Of a stretch of DNA of 64,000 bases, positions 12,582 through 26,605 are shown in pieces (position 1 is the stretch's first letter; each line of letters starts with the position of its first letter). A program made the position numbers and the translations under genes. Source of the stretch: Antitrichia curtipendula. Taxonomy: Eukaryota > Streptophyta > Bryopsida > Hypnales > Leucodontaceae. The notes beneath the pieces were generated by a model. The model saw only the letters and a program-made list of their open reading frames with translations, was not told where the DNA came from and did not search any database. The DNA is taken from positions 39,993,912 to 40,057,911 of the forward strand of contig OX579636.1 in the NCBI GenBank assembly GCA_951230915.1. Reading direction: 5' to 3'.

Positions 12582-15500
12582 ATGGCTTGCACGATCGGGC
12601 ATTGGAGTTCACCTGTGCAATGCAACCAGCTGCGGGAACATCCCAATCGAGGAGGAGGAGATGCTCGACTCCATTTTGAATTTGGTCGCGGCAGTTGCAA
12701 TGGCTTCCTCTTCAACTCAGCACCTGTTTTGCGGACCCAGTATGTCTTTCTTGTTGTTCATTTCTGCAAGTTTTGTCATGAGATCATCACAATTGAATGA
12801 AATTAGGGTTGCGGGGTGAATTCTGGAAGCTGGGTCAGACGTTGCAGTGTGAAAATTCAATCCATTCACGAGAAGAACGTGTCCTTTTTGTGAATGTGGT
12901 AGGGTTGCGGTGAAGACGAAGAAGACGAAGAAGCCTAATATACGCGCTCTCGTTGACGAGGAGAACAAGAATGAAGATTCGCCTGTGGCCAGCAGCGCTT
13001 CCTCGAATTCCGGCAGTTTTCTGACGTTTCTCTGCCCCTTGCTCAAGCTCTTTGGGGTACGCATGAATTCCTCTTTCAAAACTGTTTTTTAGGGCAGCTT
13101 CATGATGTAAGTCGTTTGCTTCTGGAGGTGCGCAGCTCTTTTGACGCGCTGCTTGATTTGGATGCTAGGGTGGTGATCCCTCTGCACCGCGCAACGCCTT
13201 CCTTGAGGTACCGGTACTCTTCAATCGAAGCTTGGTTGGGTCTATTGTATTCAAATTCTGAAAGAGTTAGCATTTGCTCATGAAATTTTCTCCTGTATGT
13301 TTATGATACTAAGCGATTGTTCGCATAATTGAATCAAATCGAGAAATTCTCTGTATCAGATTGAGGGTTTATATCCAGGGCAATCTCTGTAAGTGGAGGA
13401 CCTAGGAGATAGATTGTAAAGAATTGGACGGTTTACAGGATGCTTTCTGAGATTGGTTAAAGTTTGGCTGCGGTCTGATCAATCCTCCGTGCTTATGAAT
13501 TCTTCGCAATACCCACTGGGTGAACCACTGGTTGTGTTTTTGGTTAGACAGCGACAACAGGAGTGGCAAGTTTGGCAAGGTTACCGTGGGGCTCGCAAGT
13601 GCTTCCAGAAACTGCAGCTGCACGTACCGAATCTGGGCAACCTCTTAAGCGTCTACAGCTTTATGAATTTGGTAAAATTTTCTCAAGGCTGATGTGTGAG
13701 AATGATCTCCAGGCTTTCTATCTTCGGAAGCAGATTTTGCTTTCTTTGTCTTCTTATTGCTGCGTCAGTTCTACTTCAGTTGGTCTTTTCAAGGGCTGGA
13801 AATGCAGGCTGGTTTGGACATCTATCACTATTGCAATGTGTCTATCTGCTGAAATGACTATTCGACGTGCAGAGGCGTGCCCATTTTGTCGTCGTGTGAG
13901 GGAAGCCCTTACCGAGCTTGACCTGTCAGTAGAGGTAAATTGTCCGTTATTGGCTCTTGCCCCATGACACCTGTACCATGTTTCTATTTACATAGATGGT
14001 ATGCTACCAGGGTACACCATTGTTAAAGGGATTCATTCCTATGTTGCATCAATTTAATTCTTCCTTATCTTATATATATTTTATTGCTATTTGGAGCAGA
14101 TTTTTCCCTGCCCGAAAGGCTCGTTGAGGCATCGGGAGTTCGTGCGTAGCAAAGGCGGCAAGGACCAGTACGTGAGTGTTTTTTCTTGTTACATGTTGGC
14201 ATATGTTGTCGTGTAGGGTTTCGGGTTGATTCTGAAGCATTGATTGAAATTCTTTGTGCAGGTTTCCCTTCTTCCTGGATCCAAATACTGGAGTTTCTCT
14301 GTACGAGAGCTGTAAGCATTAAACTGTTGCCTAATTTGTGTGCTTCTTGTCGAGCTTCTTGTTTCAAAAACTGATGAACCTGGTTGATTGTATTGTGCAG
14401 CGGACATAGTAAAGTATCTCTTTCAAGAATATGGAGCAGGCCGGCAGCCATCACCTGGACTACTTGAAAGGTGGCAGTTCAAAACTGATTTCAGTCATTG
14501 CTAATTCCTCTGATGCTTCTCGTATCCTCTCAAATCTTTACCTGTCGTTTTGGGGTGGGTGGGGGTGGGTGGCCACTTTCTGCACAGCACACTTGTGACA
14601 GGATGGGTTCCAACATTAGTACGAGCCGGTCGAGGTATGATGCTCTTTCAACGGGCACGACTTCAGCCGCCGGAAAAGCTGCTGGAGCTTTACTCCTACG
14701 AGAATAACCAGGTTTGTAGTCTTCACGAAAAAGTCGTCTCTTTCATTTTTAGGACCTGTTTCTTGATGAGTTTTTGTGAAATGTTCAATTCCACGGTTTA
14801 GCCATATGTAAAACTGGTATGGAAGAGAGTCCAATTTGGAAGCTCCTAGCTAATAGTAGTAACTTCAAATCCATATTGTCTGCCGTCCAAAGAACATGGT
14901 GTCTCCTTTTTATTGGTGTATTGTGCTACCTTCCTTGAAACTCTTAACTGATTCATGTTCAACATATGGAAGGAGCCACTTTTAGCCATTTCAGTAGGGT
15001 TTGTACCCCGTTAAATTTCAGAGACTTTCCTGTCCTACATAATGCCAAAAGAACAGTGATGATGTCTTACCGTCAGCTTGCTACCTTCCATCAGGGAAGA
15101 ATTTAACCAACACCTCTCTCGGTATGGGACTTACTCGATCTTGTTAATAATGTTTGAAACCTGAAATTGGTTCTTGGCTGCCTATTAATTGCATCATTGG
15201 GTGACTTTGGGTGACTAGTTTGCGAGGTTAGTCCGAGAAGCTCTGTGCGAGTTAGAGCTCCCTTACATCCTACGAAACGCAGGAAAAGGTTCCTCAGTTC
15301 GCCCTGCTCTCCTTCAACTGGCAGGTTCTACTCAGGTGAGCTTTGTCTTATTCTGCAAGCAAATGATGCTTTCTCTCCCTAATTTCCATTCAAGCTTAAT
15401 ATCCAGGAATACAATTGTGGAAGTTTTTTGATCCAACCAGTCTGTGTGAATATATGTCCTGAAGCTGAAGAATTTGCTATTCCATTGCAACAGGTGCCTT

Positions 15501-15592
15501 ATTTGGTAGACCCAAACACTGGAGTTCGCATGGCAGAGTCCAAAGACATCATTGCCTATCTTTTCAAGACATATGGAGCAGTTGCAGCGTGA
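12582..15592 (+). CDS. Plastid protein with two glutaredoxin/GST N-terminal-like thioredoxin-fold domains
   Basis: Eleven exons join without any frame break: 12582-12739, 12903-13056, 13169-13207, 13548-13671, 13873-13934, 14100-14167, 14262-14311, 14401-14470, 14588-14711, 15219-15335 and 15494-15592 (354 residues). The first ~100 residues are a low-conservation, Ser/Arg-containing probable transit peptide. The first thioredoxin-like domain starts at ACPFCRRVREALTELDL (CPFC at 161-164) and contains FPFFLDPNTGVSLYES. A second, homologous domain follows from about residue 270 (SYENNQFARLVREALCELEL) and has VPYLVDPNTGVRMAES, but no Cys at the redox position. This matches a plant family annotated as thioredoxin-family / GST N-terminal domain proteins. 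Its substrate is unknown to me. The ATG context (tttccATGGCT) is good. Chloroplast location is inferred. Confidence 0.88.
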
Positions 15593-17659
15593 ACTAGTTT
15601 GAGAATATGTATGATACCCTTGTCTATTGCAAGCTCACGTACATATTCATTTTTCTTGGGCAATTCTATGGTTTTGCTAGTCATGTTCACCCAGGATTGT
15701 AGAGGTAGAACCTCTGCTAGTGCATCCTCTTGTATTTGCATAATATGCAATAAGAGAGTTTGGAGACAGTAGGTGTGCCTGCATGTGATTCAAGTTGGAA
15801 AGCTGAATTAAATGTTTACAGTTATTTGTGGCCTTTCTAAATGCATAAACCTCTCTACTGCATAGTCCCAGCACCATGCACTAAGAGAGGTTCTACCTAT
15901 AGCAGCATTCTAGTTTTTTGTACCTAGAGTGCTCACTGTACCATTCACCTCAAGCTTCGTATTTGTAAATTCATCTTCAAGTAAGCTCATACTTCCTATG
16001 CCCAAACTATCCATTTATGTTCTAGTTCAAAATACAACAATTTATTTTCTGTAGTGTACAATAGGGCACAATAATCTTACAAATTGCCTATTGTGCCATT
16101 CAAAGAATTTTGCATAATATAGAATACATTTGGCATTTTTTGTCTTACATAATTAACATTGAGCTTTTACGCAATCCCAATCAAGCATACTACATTTTAG
16201 TTTCAAAAACCAAAACTCCATTTTTGGCGAATTGTTTCATTTAATATTCATGGTTTTACATGATAATTGATTGAAAAACATTGGTGATGAATGTTTTAAT
16301 TAAGTTAAATTGTATAGATATGTGGGATACATACATACGCACATCTTTCATATAAAAAAACCCCACCATTAAGTAACAAAAATATAATCTATGGAGAACT
16401 CAATGTAAAGTGTCGTATGACCAAACTTTTTAAAATAAATATATCTAGATAAAATAAAAAATTATACCATCATGCTCAAAGGTGAAAAATTATTCATAAT
16501 ATGAGGATCAATAGCAAAATCTAGTTAAAATATAGAGATATCTATTTTACTATAGGTGCATTCTTGTCAACGTTTTCCCATCATGTCTTCTCATGCTAGA
16601 CATTTTGAAGAATGATGTAGTAGTTAGCAACTACTAATAGAGTGCCCCTCTATGGCAATAGCCTTCATAGTTGACTTGAAGTATTTTTCCATCCAATTTC
16701 TATTCTTCAATTTCATCTTCTCTTGCATAGACATAAGTTTTAACATGGACTTAAGGTAGCAATATCCATAACCATTACTTCTAAAATCTTGGAAAATCTT
16801 GGGAAGTGAATAGATGTGATTACAAGGATGTACTACATCTGAATATCAGACCCTAATGTTAGTATTAGGTGCATGTACAATTGGCTCTTTAAAAATTCAT
16901 AGCTTATCCTTACATTGTCCAAATAATACATTTGAAAGTACTCAAGAGTTATTTTTCTCTTGCTAGTAGGGTCCAATAATTTGTTGGATGTGTATTAGTA
17001 GATATCAAGTTAAATTAAGGAATATGGGTTTTGCTACCTTACTTGCTTTCTCCGTGTTGTCTTTGCCTTTAATATGTTACCTTAGCCCAAGAATTCCAAG
17101 TCTCCCTCATCTCTCTTGTGAATTGTGAAATTACACTAAATAGTGAAACTAGGTTGCCTTACCCCAAGAAAGTTATTTTACAAACCATCAAAATCAACAG
17201 ATACTTCTACAGACATTTCCATTTGTACACATGGAGGTTCATGAGTCCCAATTACAGGAAACACCTAATTCAAAAGTAGCGCATGCCTGTACAATAACAG
17301 TAAATATTTATATAGAGTTTTAGTGTAGGCAGACCTTGACTCTGTCCCCAAAAGTAGCGCATGCCTCGGGATAAGTTTGAAGTTTTGAATATGGACAAGG
17401 TACATACTAGACAAATTTTAGAAGTAGACTCTATTTGCTGGTTCTATTTAGGCAGGCAATAACTGAAAATTGTCAACGATGGCAATGCTCATTATGAAAA
17501 TCTGAACAATTCTCCACTCCAATTTCGCACACGAGCACATCCAAATCCAAAAGAGAGTATGAAAGAAGACTTGAATTAAAAATGTTGACCTACCATACTT
17601 CTGTTCTACAATTGCTTGGAGTCAGAAGGCAGGTTTCAGCTTCAAGGGCTTCTTGATGA
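15593..17659. other. Intergenic region between convergent genes
   Basis: Contains the 3' UTR of the thioredoxin-fold gene and AT-rich DNA. One inverted repeat has 23-bp arms at 15703-15725 and 15876-15898 (aggtagaacctct paired with agaggttctacct). A 17-bp direct repeat, aaaagtagcgcatgcct, occurs at 17272 and 17350. No supported gene. Confidence 0.6.
15703..15898. repeat. Inverted repeat, 23-bp arms, 150-bp loop
   Basis: The arm aggtagaacctctgctagtg (15703 on) pairs with the arm ending ttctacct at 15898, with about two mismatches. It lies in the probable 3' flank of the thioredoxin-fold gene. Confidence 0.65.
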
Positions 17660-20600
17660 CTATGAAAATACTAGATCTCTAGAAGAATTGCCTGAAGCCT
17701 TCAACAATTTGCAACCCCTCAGCTTTTCTTGCCCTGCACTGGGGCCTGCAAGAAATTGAATTTGAGTCAGTAAATAGTAGAAATGGAATGCAACTGCACG
17801 CCAGGGAAGATCATCGGTACCTCAACACTCTACATTCAGCTTGCAATTTCCAAAACATCAAAATAAAAACATCCAAACAGGGAAAACCATTACTGGGGAG
17901 TTGCTTGTAATCTGGTTCAATGCCGGCACCATCAATGTCCTGGTGTCCGGGTGTAACGTATTTTCCTACTGTCAACACGACTCCAGATCCGTCACTCAAT
18001 TCGTACACAGCCTGTATGAGACCCTGAGGGGAGAAATTTCAAACCAAACACGTCAGTCTTTGTCTTAGCTCAACAAGTGACACCCAGAAAAAAGAGTTCT
18101 CAAAGAGCTTTTCACCAGGTCACAGCAAGCATAAAGACAACCCTCGTTATTAAGGCCCTGTCACCAACCAACCAAGTAGTAACAATTAACCAACTGGGTG
18201 TTAAAAGACCTATTTGCTGCTTGGAAGCTAGCTAACCTATTGTGTGCCCGGACGCGAAAGGTTACTAATGGGTGAACTTAGAAAAGCACCTTGCCAAATG
18301 TTCGGTTACCCACTAGCACTGCCCGGCAATTGTCATGAAGAGCAGCTGCAACCTGCAATACACAGATTTCATCCGAAAGGAGTCCTCTGTAAGAAAAACA
18401 ATTGACAACTATGTGGAAGTAACAATGGATAGCGTATTGCTGTAGCCACAAATTAGCGAATATGAGTTAATTCACTGAAAGTTCAGAGCATGATAACATA
18501 GGAAGAGCTCAAAGAATATTTGGATATGGGGGTACTCACAATTTCACTTGCACTTGCTGTGTGATCATTAACCAAGATCTGCACGAGACAAGACTTATGT
18601 TCAGTATCTGGGATAATCATACGACAATTAAACTAGATTTAAAATTTGCATAACTAAATATTCACGAAGAGTAATTCTAAAATCAGTTAATGTGGTTAAC
18701 ACTAAATTTCATTATTAGTGTAGTGTCACGAACACATACTGTAAGGGGAGCTTCTGTAATAGGTGAATGTGAGGCAAGAACAATTCGAATATTCTTTGCA
18801 TCCCGTCCCACCGTTTCTATCACCTGCACACATGCGAGATACCGGCATTAGGTATTTCTACCAAGTTCATAATTCAACATCGACAATTCAAAATATTGCA
18901 TTAAGATTTTTGCAAACCCCAGCAATCTACTGAAAATACCACTTACAGTTTCACCCTCATCTAAGAACAGTCTTGCGACCTCGATGCCAGCCTGCGCGTC
19001 AAATCAAGCGCAAATTTCATGTGGTCAGTACATCAAAATAGGTCTTCATAACTTCCTGTTATAATCGACTAGCAGACGAATATAACTATTTTAAATATGC
19101 CCACCAGGACATAAAACAAAAAAAGCGTTTTTGTGAAAAGAATCAACATGGATGTACTTAACCGCTAACCAGTAGTAAGTCGTTTGTATATACATAACCT
19201 TCATTGAAGCTTCCTAAATTATCCATTTCAACTCGTCGAGATATGACTTAGCACATTTTTGGCGCATGGGCACTAGAGGGTTAAAGGACATGAATACCTG
19301 AACAAGGCCCCCGGGATTGTCCCTTAAGTCCAGCACAAAAGATACAGCACCAGCATCTTGCATTCTCTTCATCGCTGCAGAACCAGAACAGTTTTCGACA
19401 TCAAAACATTTCATTTCTTCGATGACAAGTGTAAGAAAAGGCAATGCAGACGTACAACCAAGTAGAAAACAGAACGCATCACACATCATGTCTGTGAAGA
19501 GGGAAATGAACGGCACAATACCAATCAGGATGTCACGCTTGGCAAGAGCATTGAACTCTTTCAAGTGAATGTATCCAGATAGTTGTTTCGAATCCTGTAT
19601 GCGCTCCAAGCGGTAATACACTGGAGATCGCACATCCTGCTGACGCTCCACTTCAAAAACTTGGGGAGTGCCACAGCGTCCATGTCGAATCTGCATTATT
19701 TCAAACATCTGATTAAAACTCTTTAACCGAAATCTGTTTACGAAGAGACGCTCTGAATGCCCCAGACGTGTATTATTATATAGTACCTAGCACTAAGATA
19801 CTGTCCACGAAAAATCAACAGTTACAGTGACGCAAACTTTCAAAAAGAGTCTACTAGAAATAATTTACGAGGGGTTCAGCAGATGCAAAAATGAAATATT
19901 GAAACCTGTCCAACCTTAATAGAAACCATTGTTCCTTTCGGACCCTGAATGAGCGATGCCGCCTCAAAAGGCGTCTTACCCCTAACGCTATTTCCGGCAA
20001 CTTCCAGCAATTCATCACCCTAATGCACAGCAGCAACATGTTAGATGCTCACTAAGGACATTAGCAAATACACCCACACCAGTGCTGCTCATAAACCAAC
20101 TAATAATTATAGAAATTCATGAACGAAAACTTGAAGTAACCTTGAGGCTCTAGGGCTGCAGGCCCACAGACGTACTACTTCTTTCAAAAAGAAATCAATA
20201 CACTAATACCTTCACTCTATGGTCCTACTCAAAGATAAAGATATACCTGTCTGACACCGACAAGTTGAGCTGGGCTTCCAAGAATAATGCCAAAAACTTT
20301 CAAATATGAGTCACCACTCGCAGTCGCTGATTCCCCAATGTTGAGACCAATCCCAGTCACGTCATACTTCGAGAGCTGGGAAAACTGTCATGGAAACATG
20401 CCCCTGCAAGTGTGAGCACCACAACTTCAGCCTTGACATCCCTTTTACTGCTTGAAAGGATCTACTGGATAGACGCGTTAAACAAAGTGGTCTCTGGCCA
20501 TTAAAGGTTCTTCTATACGACATGCAACACTAACCTTATTGAACATTTCAAGTGAGTGAGTAAGTGTAACAGCAGATAATGTTAACTCGAGAAACGAACA

Positions 20601-23135
20601 GACAGTTCTATTACATATATAAAGTTGATGCATGTTATAAAGTACTGAGAGACGTCACAAAGTCTCTGTATCATACCTGATCGGCAGTGAGAAACCGAGT
20701 GTAGGGATCATTCAAGCTTGACAACAGGGTGCGAATGGCTCCATAAGCTGCCATTCTGCTTCGAATTGGAGTCTTCAACACCTCTTCCTTCTTCTTCTGC
20801 ATTCATGGCGATCAACGCTGGGCTTAGACTGAATGCTCAGAGAACAACAATCATATCAAGAAGGTGCTTTTCAACACATGTCTTCTCTAATAAACTCCAG
20901 GTACCTTCAGCAGTGATAGCTCGACTCAGAAGACGTAACCTAATTCTTCTCCCAAAATCAAACTGTCAATTCATTTGATCATCTCTCGAAATAAACCACA
21001 AATTAGGTTCAGCAACCATGGAAGGCACTAAGACCATACCAGCCATGCATCAGCCGACCAAGAATCATGACGAGCGTCTAGAAAATTCTCATTTACAACT
21101 TGCCATGCTTCCTGCACAATAGATTCATTAGTGACCTCCTGAACTGCCTCTTCCTTGGGTACCAGGTTCGTGGCTATTTCCTCGGCACATTCGTCGAGCA
21201 GTGTGACATTCTCGGCAACTGTCGAAATTTCATTGTGACTTGTACCCCTAGAGAACGAATCCTGTTGATCCAGGGAAAACTGTCAGTTTCTACAGGATTG
21301 TCGCTCTACAAGAAATTACACAATTACCACCACATCAGTAACACTCTGAAAAACACCAGTCCTTGCATCGTATGTTTTTGGATCGGCGCAAATGTACAGT
21401 CGCATTGCCATAAGTCTTTGTACCCTTCAAAACGTTAGAAAATATTCTCGTGGAAAAATTTCAATACAATATATGAAATCTTTGTAAGAAAATAAAACTT
21501 CGTTTAGAAAAATTGAAAACAACTAATGTTAGCAAGTGTACCATTCAGGGGTGGTCTAAGCTGGTGAATTTTAATTGCTACATTAATTACGGGGAAAAAA
21601 ACAAACATTCTACCATTGAGCAGAGAATACTAATATAACCTCTCATAGATGACAATTCTAGGCATCATTTAATGAAATTATTGATACACTAAGTAAATCT
21701 GCATGCTCATATATTATTTGCAAACGTTGATTTTAGATTCTAAATGTCAAACTCAAATCTCATTTTTATTGGTGATATCATATTCATAAGAACTTTCTAA
21801 ACCAGAACCAAAATGAGCTTTTAATTGATACAAATGAGTTATTTTAAAACATTTGCTTGGATGCAAGGACTTGTGTCGAGTCACTGTGCGAGCATCTAAC
21901 ACAACACTCACATTCAGGGGGGTACGAAGTACCGAGTCAATCGAGTTGTCAGAGATATCTCCGGAATTGGGCGAGGCATCCCAAACTGACTTCTCAGATA
22001 GACGGCCAATTTGAGAGACTTCAAGAGGGATCTCGGAGCCAAATACAGGGCCAGGGAAATGAAAATTCGCAGCGAGGGTGATCAATGACGCTAGTAGTCC
22101 AACTCCAGCATTTCTCACCGTCTTCGACAGAGTGCCGACCTGCGGTTACAATGCGAATTTCACAGTAATTAACTGCAGATTCGACATCTCCTCTCAAATT
22201 AGGCTTTTCAATTCATAAAACTTATATATCTTATAAAAGTTTAATTTTGTAGTACCTAATCATAATCCAACCAATCTTTAGAACTGAGACCCGTGCCCAA
22301 AAAACTCCTATTCGCCAACTACCCTTATCCAATTACAAAAATATAAAAGTGAGAAATGAGCATTTAAAAAGAATCAATTCCGAAAATTTGACCATTCATA
22401 AATCCATGAGTGTCGTCCAATCTTGTGTTTTCAATGTGCAAACTGAGTCAAATGTATATCACCACAATTCTAAAGAAGAAAAATATGATTTCATACTGTC
22501 ATTCAAATTTTCAAGACACCAAAAGAATGAATAAGGAAGCAGTTTTCGATAACCAATCTAGATGTATGGCATAAACTGATGACTTCGTCAATGCAGGTGA
22601 ATGCTCCAACTTTTCTAAGTTTAGGCGTCTCCATTTCTACCAGAAGAAATTTCTCAAGAAATTTAATTTTGAGTTAACAATAACACTCGAATTTTATTTT
22701 TTTTAATTTAAGGATTAATGCAAAGAACTCTTTGAGCGAAAAATTGACAGAATCTATGCTTCCACTCACCTCCGCTTCGCTCTCCACGCAAGCTGTAATG
22801 CCAAATCGTCTGCGTACTCGAACAAAATCAGAAGAATGCACAGCACCACGACTCTGGCATTCCCGCGACCAGCTTCCACTCGAACATCGTGTCGCGGCTC
22901 TCGTCCTGAATAGAACAAAATTCTCACCCAATCAATCACCGTCACTTCACAGAACCCTAATAGTTCTATTTCAAACTACGACTCCAATTCCACTCCAATT
23001 TCACTCCAATTTCAATTCCAATTTCACTCCAATTGAAATTCCAAGAGACACTGACCCTATTCTGAGAGTCGTAAGCAGAGATGAGCGTCCATGGCCGAGG
23101 GGAGGCAATGCGGTGGTGATCACAGCGGCCGTCAT
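17660..23135 (-). CDS. ctpA: C-terminal processing peptidase (D1-processing protease CtpA-like), chloroplast lumen
   Basis: Fifteen exons on the minus strand join in frame: 23135-23056, 22905-22770, 22139-21912, 21261-21040, 20796-20677, 20384-20247, 20019-19915, 19690-19522, 19374-19298, 18991-18947, 18823-18740, 18578-18540, 18352-18290, 18023-17888 and 17745-17660 (575 residues). The N-terminus looks like a plastid transit peptide. A hydrophobic stretch at ~83-96 ending near PGPVFG resembles a thylakoid-lumen signal. EAWQVVNENFLDARH opens the mature domain. PDZ is ~263-343. LDLRDNPGGLVQ (414-425) and TASASEI follow, with the nucleophile Ser477. Lys502 lies in NRTFGK. The Ser-Lys spacing of 25 equals that of the family. 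Family role: it removes the D1 C-terminal extension so that the photosystem II manganese cluster can assemble. The copy looks intact. CtpA versus a paralogue is inferred. Confidence 0.93.
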
Positions 23136-25662
23136 TGCTCCACTCTGCTCTCATCACCATGAGACAGACGAGGAGGGATAAGATAAAGCCTTTGGACAGC
23201 AAATGCTTTACAGGACCAGCCCGTGTCGGTCACTTCAAACTGGACCATTTACCGTGCGGTCCTATCGCCGTGGGTTGACAAGAATAAGATATCCGGACAA
23301 GGAGGCTGAATATTTGACGGAAGGTAACTTCACCCAAAACTGACCAAAATAGGATTAACATTCATATTGGGTTGGAATTGGAATTGAAATCAATTTTCAT
23401 ATTTTTCAAAGTCAGATTTGCCTTTGCTAGCTTTAAGATTGAAGGAGAAGAGGCTTTGCAAATTATCATCAACAAGATTGAGTACCAACCTTAGAGCCAA
23501 ACTCCATTAGCAGCTAGACCTCCGGACTCGACCTCCAACCTTCGGTCCGAGCAAAGTAGAATTATAGACCTGGAGGGGCCAGAGGGTCTATTGGATAGAC
23601 TATTTGCAGCAAACAAACAAATTTCAGGTCAAGATGCTTTAAAAAGCTATGTATTCTATTGATAGCAGTTACAAGATTTATTGGACTACAATCTCAAGCC
23701 CCCTTTTGTGACTGGAGCGATTCGGTAATGGAAATTGCTTGAAGGAGCTAGAACTGAACCTCCATGCAAATAATAGGGACTAGCTCTTACTTAACCTTGT
23801 ACTAGTACAAACTTGAGCTGCATAGGCTAGGCTAATGAACCACAAAAAGACCCATATGATGAATCTGACTGCTAGTGAATCTACTGTTAGTGATTTTTTC
23901 TAGTCTTTGTTGTCACGTGAAGTAGCATTGGGAATTCAGGGCCACCCCATGTCAAATTATATATAGTGTTAAATAAATCCCTTTATAGAAGTTCATCTTA
24001 ATTTTGGATGATTGTCATTTTCATTTTAGAGTTCATCCAACTTCGATTTTGATTGTTTATGTTTAGAAAACTCCTTCACTTGACATTCTTGTTTTGTTAA
24101 TGTTTTTAGAGGAAAGTTGTGTATTTACTTTGCTTGGAGATGGTGGTTTATCATTTAGTAAAGTCTTCACTTCTTCTTGTACACTTGTACTCATGGATTT
24201 TCTTTTTGTGGAGTAAGAACAGCTTGACATCTTGTGTGTAGATTCTTATTTTTTCACTTGGCAAGAATCCTCTTCTTCAAGATTTGTGGTGAATTCTTGA
24301 ATTGAGACTAATTTGATTTCTTAAATGTTATTTGGATTTGAGGAATTCTCAAGCGTTTTTTTAACAAGCTCAGATTATTTTTGGAGTGATTTGAAGTATA
24401 CATTAGGAGAGAACTTAAAAAGCTTCGAAAGCTATTCTGCCAAATTAAAAAAAAATCTTTTTTATGATAGCAATTTTGAGTGGAAGGATGAAATTTTGAC
24501 TTCTATTTATTTGCTCATGTTCGCTATACTAGCAAAAGAATTGAAAAAAATTTACCGGTTCAAAAGTCGTAAGATTTGATCAATTTTTTACAAAGATATA
24601 GGAATTTTAGTTTTTGCCATTTCCTAGCCTGATCCGTACCAGGCCTACAATTTCTGAAATTTAGGGATTTCAAAGATTTTCTAAAATCTAAAAAATTATA
24701 AGACATTTGGAACCTAGGGAATTTGGCTAGATTTTGAAATCTTCATTTTATTTATATTTTGAAATTTCAAAATATTAAAAATTTATAGGTTCTGATTATT
24801 TTGTTAAAAAGAGTATAAAAATTAGTACTCCATATCATGCAAACTTTGAAATTCAATTTTGTAGGGCATTATAGCTCAGATTTGAATAAAATTTGTGCCT
24901 ATCTTTTCTAAAATTTTCCAAGAAATCCATTGGTACAATTGGTTTGGCATTTGGAATTGAGTTTCAGCTTGGAACAATGATTTTCAGGGGCTGAATGGTG
25001 TTTTTGAAACTAAAAACTAAAAACCCTATCTCTTCTTTAAAATGGCTCAAATCTCACAATTTTGAAGCAACAAATTTGTTTACAACTCTTCTACTAGTAC
25101 TACATCATCACTTGAAGGTATACATTTGGTGCAATGACATCACCGAAGGTCATCCCCAACTACATGTGCATTTGATCCTTGCTAAATGGAGGGATTTCTT
25201 ATCCACAATGGAGGGGCATTTGAGGGCATATTTGATGTTGCATTCTTGCTTGGTTTTTGATTGCATATTTAATGTTGGTTGTGTGTTACAATCTTTGTTT
25301 ATACAACAATTTAGCCCAAATTTTCATTGGTACTAGAAGGATGGAGGTCACGGAGCCTATATTAGCCATATTCTCAAACTTCAAATTTCTTCAAAATTCA
25401 TGCTCCATTTTGTCTCAGTCTGTAAATAAATAAAAAATTATTTTATTTTACAAAAGTAAAACTCCATGTCTTTTGCAAGGTTAGTCATGAAATTTCAAAT
25501 TTTTTTGTGACTATCTAGATTTAAAACTATATTGAATTTTTACAAAAAGATGTGAGGAAAATTCATATCAAATAAAAAATTAAATGGATAAATCGGAAAT
25601 TTTCACTATAGGTGTATATTACAATGGAGAATATTCAAGTGCAAACAAGAATACCGTATTAA

Positions 25663-26299
25663 CCCTTAAAGGACAAAGACTATGTTTTTACCAAAATCGC
25701 TTCAAAACTGCTATTTCTAATACAAGTACCAAATTTTTGAAAAAAACCATTTTTGAAAAAATGTAACCGTAGGATATTTTATTAAACCAGTTTGAAAAGT
25801 TGTGGAAAAAATTTCAGACATTTCCACCATGTGGATTGCAAGATATTAGCATTTGAATCCTTTTTCCCTGCAAAAAGCCGGGCAGCTGCACTTCACAAGG
25901 TCATATTTGTACAAAAAAATGTCCAAAATGGTGTTACTCTTTGGATTCATTCTTCAAAGCAAGTTGGCTTCATATTTGAAAATTTTCAGATCATTTGGAA
26001 TTGTAAAATATACAAGGAAAAAAAAAATAAGTAGAAAGAGGTAGGGTATGTTCAAAACAATAAATTGTTAAGAATTTAAATATGAAATTGAAAAATGCCA
26101 ATCCCAACGGATGTAATGTTGTAATAAACAATCTACATACAATGTTTTTATTTTTTTTCAAGAATATTGAAAATTGAGTTAAACAAAAGACTTCCGCAAA
26201 GTTTATCTTAGAGTAGAGATTCCATAATTACCCTCAAGCTAAAACTTATCATAACTTTCATCTCAGTAATCAAAATAGAATGATTCAAAGCTTCCCACA

Positions 26300-26334
<35 letters not shown>

Positions 26335-26605
26335 AACCAATTTAAAAGAATTATTTAAAAAGAAAGTGATTATTAAAGAATTTTTTTTCAGCTACCGAGA
26401 ATGCCCTCCGACCAATGATAATGACATATCATGCAATAACCTTTTAACCACGTAGTCAAAAGTTATGAAAATTGTTGGGCTTTAAAGCTACTCCTTGGGC
26501 ACGTCTTTTTTTGAAAATTTCAAAGAAATAAAATAAAAATTCTGGTCATAGTGAGCTGCCCAAAATGGCTATGCTGTCAAAAAATAGTGTTTGGTTCTTT
26601 AGAGG
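25663..26605. mobile_element. TTAA-flanked piggyBac-like non-autonomous element, copy A
   Basis: TTAA at 25659-25662 precedes CCCTTAAAGGAC. The right end ggttctttagagg is followed by TTAA at 26606-26609. The length of 943 bp is close to the other three copies (923, 944, and 922 once the nested MITE is removed). The ends differ from each other by a few bases, so this is an older copy. No transposase ORF. Confidence 0.6.
26304..26331. repeat. TA microsatellite
   Basis: An uninterrupted run of TA dinucleotides of about 26-28 bp inside the TTAA-flanked element copy A. Confidence 0.9.

Noticed and set aside
20718..21438. Plus-strand frames of 86 and 112 codons
   Set aside because: They are antisense to exons 4 and 5 of the CtpA-like gene and have no motif.
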